Positions 1 through 10,951 of a DNA stretch of 64,000 bases are shown piece after piece. The stretch lies in NCBI GenBank assembly GCA_029953675.1, contig JAMWBK010000003.1, forward strand, positions 3,286,001 through 3,350,000, in the 5' to 3' direction. The position numbers were made by a program, and so were the translations under genes. Under the pieces are notes generated by a model. The model did no database searches and was not told the DNA's origin. It was given only the letters and a program-made list of their open reading frames with translations. Source of the DNA: Rhodosorus marinus (Eukaryota; Rhodophyta; Stylonematophyceae; Stylonematales; Stylonemataceae). Positions within the stretch are counted from its first letter, which is position 1; the number at the start of each line of letters is the position of its first letter.

Positions 1-1
1 T

Positions 2-103
2 ATAACCACCACCAACGCCGCCCTCGGCCTGAGCATCGTTCTCCTCTTGTGGGTTGTAAGGACCAGGCTGACTAACCAGCGCTCGGTGTACATCGATGAG
101 TGA
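2..103 (+). CDS. C-terminal end of a membrane protein (partial at window edge)
   Basis: The window opens in an ORF that reads to TGA at 101-103 and gives about 33 residues. A hydrophobic run (ALGLSIVLLLWVV) is followed by a short basic tail (RTRLTNQR) and an acidic end, which is the look of a last transmembrane helix with a cytosolic tail. The rest of the gene lies outside the window, so no family can be named. Chance openness over 33 codons is possible. Confidence 0.4.
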   Translation: MTTTNAALGLSIVLLLWVVRTRLTNQRSVYIDE

Positions 104-1527
104 GACGGGCCCGTCATTGACACCATCCGCGGCGTCCTACAAGCAATCGCGATAAAGTTAGCTGGGTAAAACTACCGTTGGACCTTCAAGTCCGAAGACT
201 AATTTGACTCGAATCTTACGCTGAGAGTGCTCTCAATAGCTACATAACTCAATCCTCGTTGCAAAAATGAAAGCAGCGCTCCTGGTGGTATTTGTGATCC
301 ATCAATATTGCTCTTAACAATGTGGCTCTCATACCCAAACGCGAACGCAGAATGTACGTATCCTAGACAGGAGATAGAATTTCCCTCAATTGAAATGAAA
401 AAATAGGAAAAGCAACAACAAAAAAAACCACAAGCAAGCCAGTTTCCATCCTCGACCAGGTCCTTACTAACTCCACTTACCGCTCTCCTGCAGGTACCGA
501 AAGACGAGGTAGTTCACCTCCTCCGAAGTCACCGTATTGTTCATCGGACCCTTCATCTACCACATGACAGTATCTCTGCGTACATAAATAATGATCATCC
601 ATGTACTTATGTACAAGATATCTTTTCATTGAATCACCAACATCAACCACCGACATCCAACAAAGCCCCACCCCATCAATTACCTGTTCAAGTCCAAATA
701 ACCATGCAGGGCACTTCGACCCGCAGCGTGCCAAAGCACGCTGTAGAATGGCGGCGGGTGTACGAGACGTCTATGAGCCCTGCCTATGGGGTCCTGGTTT
801 TAGAAATTGGTGGTTATACAGCTCACCCTTAGTCGTCTGTTCGGCGGAAACACCTTACGTTGACCAGTTCAGGAGTTTCCATTGCGACAACTCATAGGAC
901 AGGGCGCAAAAACCTCTGCGTCCAACTGGAGAGTGCGTTTGAGTTATCTAAAACAGGGTATCGCTATGGGGTATGCGGAGGATCTGAAACCATCGCAAGT
1001 CCTTCTGTCCCAACAGGCTTGGTGCATTAGGATTTTCCCAACCATTTTGCTGAAAACTGCAATACGGGAACTGGTGCCGCTGGGCTTGACTTGGAATGTT
1101 GAAGTCGTAGTAAAAGAACGGATAGAAGCGTTTCGAGCAAAGTCAACCTCCTTTGCTTGCACAACCACGCACCTCTCGCGTTCATGATTTTCACCCGCTA
1201 GCCTTGGCTGGGACTTTCTCCGGGCCCTCAACGATAGTTCGATAAAGAAATGGGCAAGGTTGGAACGCGAAGATCTTCCGGATAGAAAATCTGCAGTACC
1301 GTTACTAAATCGAAATTTCCCCGCAGTTTCGAATGAGTCGTTCATTTTGGGAATTGAGACTTTCCACGATGCCATATGGCGCAGCCATCTCCAACCGGTC
1401 TTGCTGTGCTGGTTACCAAGTTGGTGCTTCCGCCTGCAGTCTGTGAGTAATATTAACAGAGGACGCTGATCGGCTAAATACTCTCGAGATCACCACGGCA
1501 AATACAAACTGGGGAGCAGCTTTGAAG
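104..1527. other. Intergenic stretch, no convincing gene
   Basis: No reading frame here shows a recognisable domain. A 143-codon minus-strand ORF (944-1375) starting MASWKVS is the longest and has no motif I know; it could be an exon or chance. Around 576-612 there is a small imperfect hairpin built on GTACATAA / TTATGTAC. The sirtuin promoter should lie in the last few hundred bases, but I see no clear TATA box. Confidence 0.4.
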
Positions 1528-2921
1528 ATGGCGGAGCCGGAGACCGAGCTAAGGACCGGTGCAGCTGGGAACTCTGAAGACAAGGGCGACGATGATTATA
1601 GGACACCAGGGTCAGCAGTAGTTGATGACGAGGGGAATGGTGGCCCGTGTGCTGAACAGGACAAACCGGTGTCCTCCAAAGCAGATCCTCGGAACGGTAT
1701 GCAGAAACGCTCGCGTTCGTTTAAATGTTTTTACAAAATATGATTCTAACGTATCCTTTCCCGAACATCTGCAGAAAGTCGGAGACGTTCTGATGACGTC
1801 GGCTGGCAAAAAGTAGAGGATGTCTGTGAGAAGCTGAAAAACAATCAATTCAAATCTGTCGTAGTTGTGACTGGAGCTGGTATCTCTACTGCTGCAGGTG
1901 AGATCAAGGGCAAAGCTCTCGTCAGTACGTGAGAACATGTTAAAGCGTGATATGGTGAAAACTTCTCATGCTTTTCCTTCAGGAGTTCCCGATTTTCGAT
2001 CAGACGATGGGATATATAAGCGCCTGGAGAAGTTGAACTTGCCTGAGCCGGAATCTGTTTTTGATATTAGCTATTTCCGGAACGATCCAGTGCCATTCTA
2101 TTCGCTTGCACAAGAGCTTAGCGCTTTCAACTACAAGCCTACCTTTGCTCATCGCCTTATCAAGCTCCTTGACGACAAGGGATTGCTTCGACGATTATAC
2201 ACGCAGAACATTGATGGTCTCGACGCTGCAACGGGTCTCAGCTCAGACAGAATCATCGAAGCCCACGGCTCATTCTCTACCGCTAGGTAAAATGAGCACA
2301 TCCCACGCACTCCTGGACAAACTCAACCGCTTACAGGCGAGCTAATTCGAGGACTGCGCTTGTCTTCCTGTTTTTCAGTTGCATCGATTGTGGCGGGTCA
2401 GCAACTGAGCAGGCAAAGGAGGCTATCAGGCAGGCATCTGTTCCGTATTGTACGGAATGTGAAGGTCTTGTGAAACCCGACATCGTTTTCTTCGGAGAGT
2501 CGTTACCCGACAAGTTCTACGGAAACCTTACACGAGATATGGAAAGCGCCGACCTGTGTCTCGTTATCGGTACAAGTTTGAAGGTCATGCCAGTGGCATC
2601 TCTTCCGGATACTATGGCTCATTCTAAGCATCGCGTACTGATCAATAGAGAGGTGATTGGAAACATTCAAGCTCTGCACTGACTGTCACTCTCGTTCCTG
2701 GTTGAAGCAGGTGCGCGGTGACGATGTTCTGATGGATGCTATGCCTTGCATCGTTTTCTTTGGAAAATGCCATTCCTTGTTCGTCCTAGGTCGCAGGGTC
2801 AATAGGTAGTCGTAGCAGGGATGTTCTTGCGCTTGGTGAGATTGAGGACGTCGTACTTGAAATGGCGCAGTTATGCGGTTGGCTTGAGGAACTTGAAACT
2901 ATGGAAATAGCGCGAGATTAG
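1528..2921 (+). CDS. Class I sirtuin, NAD-dependent protein deacylase (5 exons)
   Basis: SIR2-family enzyme that removes acyl groups from lysine using NAD+. Exons 1528-1696, 1775-1897, 1983-2286, 2379-2652, 2790-2921 join in frame (1002 nt, 333 aa), all with GT-AG introns of 78-137 nt. Family marks in order: GAGIST with AGVPDFRS split by intron 2 (NAD site), YTQNIDGL, catalytic HGSF, a zinc site CIDC and later YCTEC, KPDIVFFGE, IGTSLKVMP, and VLINRE near the end. The last exon gives the usual C-terminal helix (DVVLEMAQLCGW). Exon 1 encodes about 56 low-complexity acidic residues before the catalytic core, so the core begins near residue 60. The order and motifs match SIRT1/2/3-like class I sirtuins; nuclear, cytosolic or mitochondrial location cannot be told. 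The start ATG at 1528 is the first in frame; the short form of the last intron was chosen because it keeps phase. Confidence 0.93.
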
Positions 2922-3963
2922 GAACAGGAGATGGAGATGACTCCGTACATGAATACATGTGATGTCTCAGCCACCTTTATGCCGGGCTGCGGAAGAAAAT
3001 TGTCCGGGGCAGATCGTCCCCGCTCACGCGGTCAAATCCCCAGAGTATTTTCCTTTGGCTTATAGTAGACGTCTAAAGAGCCGCGTGCAGCTATCCTGAA
3101 TTGAGCTTAAGCCATATGAAAGGGAGATTTATTGTGAATTCCTTATAAACAGCTCCGTCGTTGGGGCAACGGATAGAAAATGAGGAATCAATTTACTCTT
3201 TATGAACCTCCTAAGGAATAGTTGGGGCGAGCTGCGCGGAAAACTTCGCACAGTCTCCCTCGTACCCAGACGAGCGTACCCAGCACCACAGTATTGAATC
3301 CCTTTCCTCTCTCTCAATACAAGCTTGTAACAAAACCTGATTCCATATTTGTATGTTGCTCGTTACCTGCCGTATAACCCTTTTTTGTGAGCCATATTGT
3401 TTATCGTCAAATTAGTACGACAGATTTGCCACGAAAATCGGCAATCCAAGGTGGTGAAATTAAATGGAACTGGAAGGAGGAAAATCTGGCAAAAGCCAAG
3501 CATGTGAGAAATCTTATTTAAGCCAGACTAACGTACTGCTGGGCGGCTTTGTAGGACTTACGTGGGGTTTATCCTTCTGCTCGGATAGAAATTGAAAAAT
3601 TTAGAAAGGGTTCATACGGATTGGAGCGACCGCGTCTTATGTGCAAAGCTTTTCGCCCTTCGTTTCTTTTCGAGTGTTGTATAGAGCGCGAAAATTGCTG
3701 TGGGTCTTGGCGATTGTAGACTTGATTGTGAAGGTGAGTTGTATGTAGAAGCAGACGGCTATTTGACTTAGAGGAAAGCATCTACAGTATTGAACCCGAG
3801 CTGTGGCCTTTCCTCGTCTCTCGATTCCTGTTCATTTTGATAGGTCTTGACGTCTTGCTGCGGCTAATTTCCCGGGTTCTCACCCATCACTTCTTGGCAA
3901 CCGAATAGAGGGCGAGCATTGGACAACGGTCAGGTGCCTTCTTTTACTAGCGGATATTGATCC
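2922..3963. other. Intergenic, nothing recognised
   Basis: Only short ORFs (up to 70 codons) on both strands, none with motifs, no repeats shared with the retroelements of this window. The promoter of the SdhB gene should lie at its right end. Confidence 0.4.
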
Positions 3964-4644
3964 ATGCTGCTGTCTCGGGCAATACTGCTTCGAGAGCGAG
4001 CAGTCTTAGTCAGACTTGAGTACCCGCGATCGACCGCAGATACTTCGCTGCTATCTGAGATACTGAACCTGCGTGATCATGTGGATCCCTCGCTAAGTAT
4101 GAGGTACTCGTGCCGTGAAGGAGTATGCGGGTCCTGTGCGCTCACAGTTAGCGGTCAGACAACTCTGGCATGTACCTACTTTTCAAGGAGCACCCCCGCG
4201 ATGGTCAGCTACGGACGCGTGCAAGCTATATCCGTCGGAGCCTTAGTTCGCGACCTGGTGTGGAGCCTGTCGATGCCGAATGCTGAGTATTCTGTTGCAG
4301 GAGCCAATGAAAGAGGGCAAATGAGCCCGGTGATGGGCAGACAGGCTGTTGGACCCAGCAGCAGGGCTCTCTTGGAAGGACATATTGAATGTGTGCTGTG
4401 CTATAGCTGTTCAATGAGCTGCCCATCCAAGTGGTGGCACAGAAGCAGCTATCTCGGGCCGGCGATTCTACTGAACCAGTTGAAATGGCGGCTGAGCAGA
4501 AACCATCGAGAGTCTAGCGATAGCGAAGCAATGCTTCTGAGCTCTACGGAAAACTGCCACACTATCTTGAACTGCGTGCGGACTTGTCCCAAAAAATTGA
4601 ACCCTGCAGCGGCCATTGAAGTACTTCGTACGATCGAGAGCTAG
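3964..4644 (+). CDS. Succinate dehydrogenase iron-sulfur subunit (complex II, SdhB), divergent, intronless
   Basis: Passes electrons from the flavoprotein subunit to ubiquinone in mitochondrial complex II. The 226-residue protein has all three cluster sites: 2Fe-2S as SCREGVCGSC then TLAC (about residues 49-70), 4Fe-4S as ECVLCYSCSMSCPS followed by WWH and YLGPAILL (about 143-165), and 3Fe-4S as NCHTILNCVRTCPKKLNP (about 197-216). The first 16 residues are hydrophobic and basic (MLLSRAILLRERAVLV), fitting a short mitochondrial presequence. The N-terminal ferredoxin part before the first cysteine is shorter than usual and the linker between the 2Fe-2S and 4Fe-4S domains is poorly conserved (residues about 72-140 lack most family residues). 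In many algae and protists sdhB sits in mitochondrial DNA; here it is between nuclear intron-bearing genes, so it looks like a transferred nuclear copy. Confidence 0.9.
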   Translation: MLLSRAILLRERAVLVRLEYPRSTADTSLLSEILNLRDHVDPSLSMRYSCREGVCGSCALTVSGQTTLACTYFSRSTPAMVSYGRVQAISVGALVRDLVWSLSMPNAEYSVAGANERGQMSPVMGRQAVGPSSRALLEGHIECVLCYSCSMSCPSKWWHRSSYLGPAILLNQLKWRLSRNHRESSDSEAMLLSSTENCHTILNCVRTCPKKLNPAAAIEVLRTIES

Positions 4645-4758
4645 GGCGCGCTAAAAATAAACGAGCCATCCTTTAGTGAAATCACTGCTGCAAATCAGCC
4701 TCAAACCGCAGCACATATCTTCTCCATTTTTGCTCCTGCTCACTCATTAGAACTCCCC

Positions 4759-4969
4759 ATGGTGTCCGCTGTGATAAATCAAGAGTGAAAGCCGCGTAGT
4801 CTGGTCGCCACTTTGTCCGGCAATGTTAACTCTTCTGTTTCAGGTACAATCGGATGACGCAGTGGCGCAGGAATGCGCAGCTCACCGAGAGCTGTACGTC
4901 AATCTTCAGTGGTCCTACGACCTGGAGCAGACTGACAGTATGAATACGCTTAGATCCGCTAGATACTAA
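4759..4969 (+). CDS. Tiny two-exon gene, 45 aa, unknown function
   Basis: ATG at 4759 opens a 12-nt exon (MVSA) ending at GT 4771; a strong acceptor CTTCTGTTTCAG at 4843 opens a second exon that runs in the same phase to TAA at 4967-4969. The product is acidic and helix-prone (VQSDDAVAQECAAHRELYVNLQW), without signal peptide or membrane segment. The second exon is well supported by its acceptor and 41 open codons; the first exon is so short that it is a guess, and a longer upstream exon is possible. No family recognised. Confidence 0.35.
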
Positions 4970-5332
4970 AGAAAGAGGAATCCCCACAGCCTAAGATTAT
5001 GTCACATGTCTTCCAAAGTCTGTCTGAACTGGATCCGAGATTCGAAGTATCACAGAGCTCCACCCTAGTTTCGGTGTGTTGTCCAGGATGCCTTTTTCCT
5101 TCGCAGAGTTGGGTTTTTCGTGTACGAAGGTATGGTTGTGTCGCAGGTGAGACATCTGAGAACAGTTCGTCCTCCTCGTTTATAGCAAGGTTTACAATCG
5201 TGTTCGGAGCAGCCTTGAGTTTTGCTTGCCTTTCTTAGGCAAGAAGTTGAGGACGAGCGTGGGAAAGTCCGAAGGTTGTATGCGTTTTCGTATAGGGTGA
5301 GGTATTGTGATAATTGAACGGTTGGATGGGGT

Positions 5333-6198
5333 ATGGGTAGTGAAGAACGGATTATTGCGCACCTGAAGAGGGTAAGTGACAGACTGAAGAAGTACGCGGC
5401 TGAACATGGAAGGTCGGTTGGCTTGAAGGTGGAAGAAATGGAGTTGATCGAAGAGCGACGCAAGCTTGTCAGGGACCTGAACGGGTTCTGGGTCAAGGCG
5501 ATGATAAGGGATGAGACGCTCTCTGGACAGTTCAGCACCAAGGACATAGAAGTTTTGAAGCATCTGGTGGATATCAGAACGGAGGAAAAGCAGGCGGATC
5601 AAGAGTTCACGATTGTTTTTGTAAGGGCGTTTGCACGTGCCAGGGCGTCGTACTTGAATATAAGTTGTTGTCTTCAACTCTCCTGGCTCAGGCGTTTTCA
5701 TGCTATGCTCTTCGCAGGTGTTTAACGAGAATCCTTTTTTCAGCAACCCGCAAATCTGCAAGAAGGTCACTGCGCACAGGTCAGATGGATTCGTCCGTGT
5801 TGAACCTGCCGCAATCAGTTGGTACGAGAACAAGGTGAGAAACTCATCCTAGCCGTTTCCCATATTACGATTCACTGTCCAACGGTCAACCAATGTCATC
5901 CTGGTTCAACTGCTGAAAAGATCGGTCGACAAAACTTTTCTCCGTGGTTCAAAAGCATTCTACCTTAGCTGAGGATCAAATGAACGATGCGTTCCGCGAG
6001 TGTTTCAGTTTCTTTGAATGGTTGGAGTCGAAGGAAGATCTAATGGGGATTGCGTTGCATATAAGAGGGGAGTTTCTGAGCTCTGCAGTGGACCTCTTTC
6101 TAAGCGAGGTTAGCGGTGACGACCTTTTCGAGACTGAAACGCAAACCGAAGACCAAGATGAAGAGAGCACGCTACTTAGTAGTGACGACGAATATTAA
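5333..6198 (+). CDS. NAP/SET-family histone chaperone (3 exons)
   Basis: Nucleosome assembly proteins bind H2A-H2B or H3-H4 and help deposit them. Exons 5333-5620, 5718-5834 and about 5956-6198 are all phase 0 and give about 215 aa. Exon 1 holds the long dimerisation helix (residues 1-45, heptad-like, rich in R, E, K and L) and then FWVKAMIRDETLS; the join TIVF/VFNENPFF restores the SET/NAP1 signature in which a strand is followed by F-x-E-N-P-F/Y-F. Exon 2 ends at AISWYENK, the usual I-K/S-W strand. Exon 3 gives FSFFEWL, the FF-x-W/F helix, and an acidic tail (DDLFETETQTEDQDEEST...SSDDEY) typical for histone chaperones. Shorter than yeast Nap1 and closer in size to SET/TAF-I. The acceptor of exon 3 could also be the AG a few codons downstream (GCTGAG). 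Confidence 0.9.
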
Positions 6199-6623
6199 CT
6201 TGAAAAAATCAACTCAACTGAAGGGAATATGTAATCAACTAAAATCTTGTGATCGAGGATGCCATGTCCGTTATGTTTATATCCGGTCACGAAGCCCGGG
6301 TTTCGCTGTGGTTGGAAGCTGGCTCGCCAACGACAGATTAGAGAACGCGAAACAATGTCACAGGACCCGCGTCAAGTGCGTATCAAAGAGCGGGGGAGCA
6401 TCGCTCAGAAAGGGAAGGAAGCTTGTCGTGTCTATGTTTGGTATTCGGCTGGAGTTGGCTTTATATTGAAACATAAAGAAAGTTCGCGTTCGAGGACATG
6501 CACGCATGCACAGGGCTCGAGCGCTGGGCGGCCTCCCAATCGAAAAGTAAGCAACAAAAGCTCCGTGAGGTTAGTTGTGTTAGGTTGAGGGATAACTTGG
6601 AGCTATGCTTCTCAGTGCAGGAC
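6199..6623. other. Intergenic, possible short ORF only
   Basis: Between the convergent NAP/SET and ORP genes. A plus-strand ORF at 6259-6588 starts MPCPLCLYPV and has a CPLC pair and a later CG, but no partner cysteines that would make a known zinc ribbon. Most likely 3-prime flanks of the two genes. Confidence 0.3.
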
Positions 6624-8323
6624 CTATTTGGACACCTTGAGAAGCTTTGTTACTCTTTTCGTGACACTTTGCAACCCTTCTCCACTTTTGGGTTCCTTTC
6701 CGCTTGGATTTTGTAAATTTCGAATTGGACTTGATTCGTGCAATTGTGACTCTTCTCTACTCCGGGCTTTTGGGATTTGCTTCAATATTTCCTCTTTCAG
6801 AAAATACGCATCCCCTCCCAGGTTGTCGAAGTACTGTGGCTTCCACTCAGTTTTGTTTTCCTCTCGTTCCTTTCGGTGGGCCCTGTCCACACCACGAGAA
6901 TAGATCCAAGCCAAGTCAATCGTCGTAATTCGAAAAGAACGGGTTCATCGCTGTGGCCAGAGACGAAGGAGTCGATTAGCCCTTTGCAGCGAACTTACCT
7001 CTGGGCGTCCTCAACTGCTTTCTTTTCTTCATTGGCTAGCTTTGAATCCTTCTTCCAAATGGCATCGGAGCACTTCTTCCAGACTGCGAGAGAATTGGTC
7101 TCCTCGAGATCGGACTCTGGCGGGAGCCACACATGCATTGCATCCTCTGCGGACTCTTCCTTGCTGTAGAGAGTTGTACGTTCTCCCGTTTTCACATTGG
7201 TTGTCTTTACAACGCCGTCCCATACTCCTTCAACCTCATAGATGACTTCGTCGCTATCTAGCTTCCGGATTGACCCACTGACGCTGTGCTGAACCCCGGT
7301 CATCCCGAAGAAAGATTTCCCCTTGAAGTCAATTATAGCCACGAGGTTGCTCTTCTCACAAACGACGTAGCTTAAGCCCATCAGTTCAACTCTCTGGAAA
7401 TGCAGAAAACGGATGACACTTGATAAGCAGGACACTTCGAATTGACCCCAGCAAAGATAGTCAGCAATGCAAAACCAAAGCAGTGTAGCAGTTCCTCTCT
7501 TCTAGAAAATTCTAGAAACGAAAGCCTATGCTATGAAAGTACCTTCGTCCCAATTCCGAGAAGGCCCGACTGGAAAACCGTTGGCCTCGTGAGGTGGTAC
7601 TCCTCATCCAAGTCATGGAGATACAAACGCGAAATACCGTTCAACTTGATTTCAACGTAGTTGCCGTAAAATCTTGGCTCTGGCTTGCTGACAGAATTGA
7701 CTTCCCAGCCAACTGACGGATTGTTCAAATGGGTTGCTGTGATCGGCGGATGATGTGATACCTGTTCACAAACGAGGTAGGTTACACCATTTTCGGGATC
7801 TTTGTGCTTGAAACAGCAGCGGAACGTTTCTCCGAGAATCGGATTGTACGGCTTTCGAGATGAAGCAAAGTTATGCGTCGAAAGTAAAGAACAGTCTTGG
7901 ATCAGTTACACCATTCGCAAGCACTTTAAAATAGTGTGTGGAACATGGACACCAACATCGGCAAGACAGAAAGAGTCGCAAGGCCCACTCCATTACCTTC
8001 TTTCCAAATTTCTCCTTTGGCAACCCCGACAGGATCCATCGAATGACTCCCAAAAATCTTTCTTCCGCAGTCTCCATCTTGGGGATTCTCGGCAACAGTT
8101 CCCCCCTCTGCATGGATTTCTTTGACTTCTCCAAGGAAGACACAGGGTCTAGCACCGAAGCTGGAAGCGGAATATTGCTGACGTCAGTTCCACTCTTCAC
8201 ATTACCCAAAACTTCCGTCACAACTTTGATCACAGAAACCTCTGAATCGGGCGCATCTTCGCCACGCAAAAGCTCCTCTTCCTCAGTAAAACACCCAAAC
8301 ATGTTTTTTTCTTTCTCACCCAT
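6624..8323 (-). CDS. Oxysterol-binding protein-related lipid transfer protein (ORP, 4 exons)
   Basis: ORPs carry sterols and PI4P between membranes at contact sites. Reading the minus strand, exons 8323-7997, 7851-7543, 7393-6999 and 6882-6624 sum to 1290 nt (429 aa) in one frame. Exon 1 holds ERFLGVIRWILSGLP (lid region start); the exon 1/2 join restores KKPYNPILGETFRC; exon 2 has the family signature EQVSHHPPITA, whose histidines contact PI4P phosphate; exon 3 has SYVVCEKSNLVAIIDFKGKSFFG; exon 4 has the late TEWKPQYF motif. Only the lipid-binding (ORD) fold is present: no PH domain, ankyrins or FFAT motif, so this is a short ORP like yeast Osh4-type proteins. The first 75 residues are acidic and unconserved. 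A 31-bp perfect hairpin lies about 260 bp upstream of the start. Confidence 0.93.
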
Positions 8324-8581
8324 GTTTAACCAAACAGCAGCTTAAAAACTAAGGACTTCCAAAACCGTACCTCCTCCACAAACAGCGCCCAGTACAAAAA
8401 CAAACCAAATTATACAGGCTCGTACCGTCACCACACCTTCACTCTGTCACCTGATTCCCGTTTGACAAGCAAATGAGTATGCCTCCTTGTTCGACTGTCC
8501 CTCTTTTACCCAAAATCACTTTCAATTCTCTAGAATCCTTGGCTGCTGCAGCTTTGGCAGCAACTCCATCATCGCAGCTCA

Positions 8582-8657
8582 CAGAATCAACAATAAGACA
8601 AAAAACAACTGCTGCGTAACAAGAGCGCAGTTGTTTTTTGTCTTATTGTTGATTCTG
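8582..8657. repeat. Perfect 31-bp inverted repeat with 14-nt loop
   Basis: Left arm 8582-8612 begins CAGAATCAACAATAAGACAA; right arm 8627-8657 is its exact complement, ending TTATTGTTGATTCTG. AT-rich arms, no flanking target duplication seen. It lies upstream of the ORP gene. It could be a miniature element remnant, a cruciform, or part of a small hairpin transcript. Confidence 0.85.
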
Positions 8658-9548
8658 GTAAAAATATGGAAAACCGTAGATCAGCACTGCCCCAAAAACC
8701 TAAGCTGCTCTTCACAGTTTCTCAATAAATTATTAATAATACCGGTAATAACGTGAAGGCGGAATAAATAAGGACATTATGTGGATAGTTTAAGGACTCC
8801 TTTAAGTTTCGTTGCGATCTCAAATGCTCAAATTAATATTCAGAATATTTATTCTCCAACTGAACAGCTTCCCGCTCACGAAAGTGGTCTTGGGGTTACA
8901 AGAAACCGTTGGGGGGTCCGGGTGACTGTTCTATCACAGGGTCCCTGAACGCGATAAGCTCAGTTGTGAGCAAGTTTAGCAGTTTCCTCATTGCTAATTG
9001 TTTTAGGCAAATAAGGGTGTTTCCTTTTTGAGAATCCTTTTGAGCAATTTGAGAACCGATCTATAGACTAGCTTAATAGTAATAGACGTATTTTATGGAT
9101 TGGGTTTTTTGTTCCGGTCTAGCTTGCCTAGCTCGTTCTCGATTTACACGGCTGTTGTGTTTTTCCGGAGTTCTTGCTTTTTCGAGTACCGCTCACCTTG
9201 CTGCGGGTAGACTGGTCTGCCGAAGGAGCCTGTGACTCCTGACACTTGCGAAATCTGTATGAATCCGAACTCTTCGTTAGAGGGACCCGCTGAGGCGCCT
9301 CTGACTGACAGGCCGGTTATTGTTGCAACCATCAGTCGGTGGCCGCAGTGATGCCCAGTGAGAACGTCCTCGCGCGCCTAGTAGGTTTGAGTAGGAGGCT
9401 TCGAGTTGGAAAACGTGGTAGCGCAGTGGGTTGAGCCCTCCGCATTTGAACTTCAATGGTGAAAGATATCACACCTACATGGACTTAGCTAATCGTTGCA
9501 GATCAAACCAAAGGAAGCCAGTTCAGCACTAGAGCACGCTCCCCAGCG
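8658..9548. other. Intergenic, mostly featureless
   Basis: No domain-bearing frame. A minus-strand ORF at 9332-9144 (MVATITGLSVRGASAG..., 62 codons) has a good donor CAGCAAG/GTGAGC at about codon 46 and could be a first exon; nothing downstream on that strand confirms it. 8700-8860 is AT rich. Confidence 0.3.
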
Positions 9549-10142
9549 ATGAGTGTAAATGAAGCCATCCGGAGCTTTTCGCGTTTCCAAAGCAGAGTCT
9601 AAGCTTGATACTGCCTGTTACCGTGACATGGTCTGTCAGCATGTGAACATGAGTGTTCTGTTGTGGACAGTAGTTCTGTGTTTTTCCAAGTCACTGTATG
9701 CAGGTTCGGTGCTTGGTTTGCGCATTCAAATACCCTCATTAAGGAATCCCAAACAATGCGTCTTCTCAAATGTTTATTAAACTATTATCGCACAAACTTA
9801 TCTCTGATCCCCAGCACTGCTCTGGTTGGCTAAAACCCTTTGCTTGCAAATGGTATCTTGAGGTCAGAAATGTCTTCGGATTGCATCGCTTGAACCGCTT
9901 TCGCAGATAGGTTAAAAGAGTTTAGGATGCTGGGGTCCAATTTGGACATCGAAACTGTTGCTCATCGGAAAGGGTCTGCAGGGCTCCCGGGTTGTGGATT
10001 GGTAAACGGGTCTGGTGACACGCGAGGAATCAGGTTCTTCCCTTGGCAAAGCAAGAAGTATGTTCGTTTCCTTCTCGGCAGCGAATTGCTTGCTGGGTTT
10101 GGAATTCAAGAGTGTGCTCAAAGTGTGCAAGACAAGCAGTAA
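9549..10142 (+). CDS. Possible small multi-exon gene, unknown
   Basis: ATG 9549 gives MSVNEAIRSFSRFQSRV. About 300 nt later a good acceptor (CTTTCGCAG, ending near 9906) opens a frame that reads RLKEFRMLGSNLDIETVAHR, then a Gly/Trp-containing stretch (GIRFFPWQSKKYVRFLLG) up to TAA at 10140-10142. The two pieces look like protein but I cannot fix the exon joins, and no family is recognised. It may also be the upstream part of the following membrane-protein gene. Confidence 0.2.
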
Positions 10143-10268
10143 GTTTCTTTAACTCCTGATCTTCTGCTCGCACGATTTGATATGCTCAATATCTGGTTCA
10201 CGTATTCTAAAGGGAGGAAATGGGTGATTAGATCCCCGACCGAGTTGCGAGGGAGCTCCGTTCGTGCG

Positions 10269-10951
10269 ATGTTAGAGCGGGAGGCCGGGGCGACTTCCGA
10301 CGCAGGGCGTAGTCCGCTGGATGGAATAATAATGTTAACTGGAGTATACATATTCTTAGCAGGGTCATTACTTTTGGCATTTCCTAGCGTTTTCGGACTT
10401 GCTGTCCCGAATGTGACCAACCCGGCGGACGGTCACGCCATCGCTTCAAGCTTGGGCGTATCAAACTTCTGGATTCGAGTGGGCGGGATTCTAAGCCAGA
10501 CGTTCGGTGTATACTATATCTCGGAATCCTTACTTCCCTACCGACGAGGTAAAGCTGAACTGAGTGAAAACTCACACCGGAACATAGTCAGAGCGGTCAC
10601 CGCTGACCGATTGATCATTTGAATCCTATGTGAACGGCAGGCTTTGTGCTTGGAACTATCATTGGAAGGGTTTACTTGTGCTGTGCGTTCTTCACCATGT
10701 GGCTGCGAACTTTGAGCTGCCCGCTAATCATACCAATCTTAGGGACTCTGAACCTGATATCTGCTTCTATCACGGCCTTCAATCTGGCTAGAGAAGCTTC
10801 GTGCTTCATGCCGAATTTCGTTACCTCCCCGACGGGTAAGAAAGAGCTCCCATCGCTAAATACAATGCGTCCGGTGCGAAACAGTAATACACAGAAGCAT
10901 GCAGAGCCGAACAGAGTGGCTGTTGACTCTACATATGACAGTGGGCGGTAA
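10269..10951 (+). CDS. Membrane protein with about four transmembrane helices, unknown family (2 exons)
   Basis: Exon 1 10269-10548 and exon 2 from 10641 join in phase 1 (YRR/GFVLG). Hydrophobic segments: IIMLTGVYIFLAGSLLLAF, an amphipathic ISQTFGVYYISESLL, FVLGTIIGRVYLCCAFFTMW, and IIPILGTLNLISASITAF. The start ATG at 10269 (MLEREAG) leaves a short polar N-terminus. If the intron starting at 10948 is retained, translation ends at TAA 10949-10951, giving about 197 codons. The last 30 codons of that reading are also the first exon of the WD40 gene, in the same frame, so splicing decides between a free membrane protein and a membrane-WD40 fusion. No conserved family recognised. Confidence 0.55.

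Noticed and set aside
5065-5833. Two long minus-strand ORFs (160 and 213 codons)
   Set aside because: Antisense to the NAP/SET exons, which carry the family motifs on the plus strand.
9410-9480. tRNA-like words (GTGGTAGCGCAGTGGGTTGAG)
   Set aside because: No T-arm GGTTCAAATCC-type sequence and no acceptor-stem pairing follow at the right distance.
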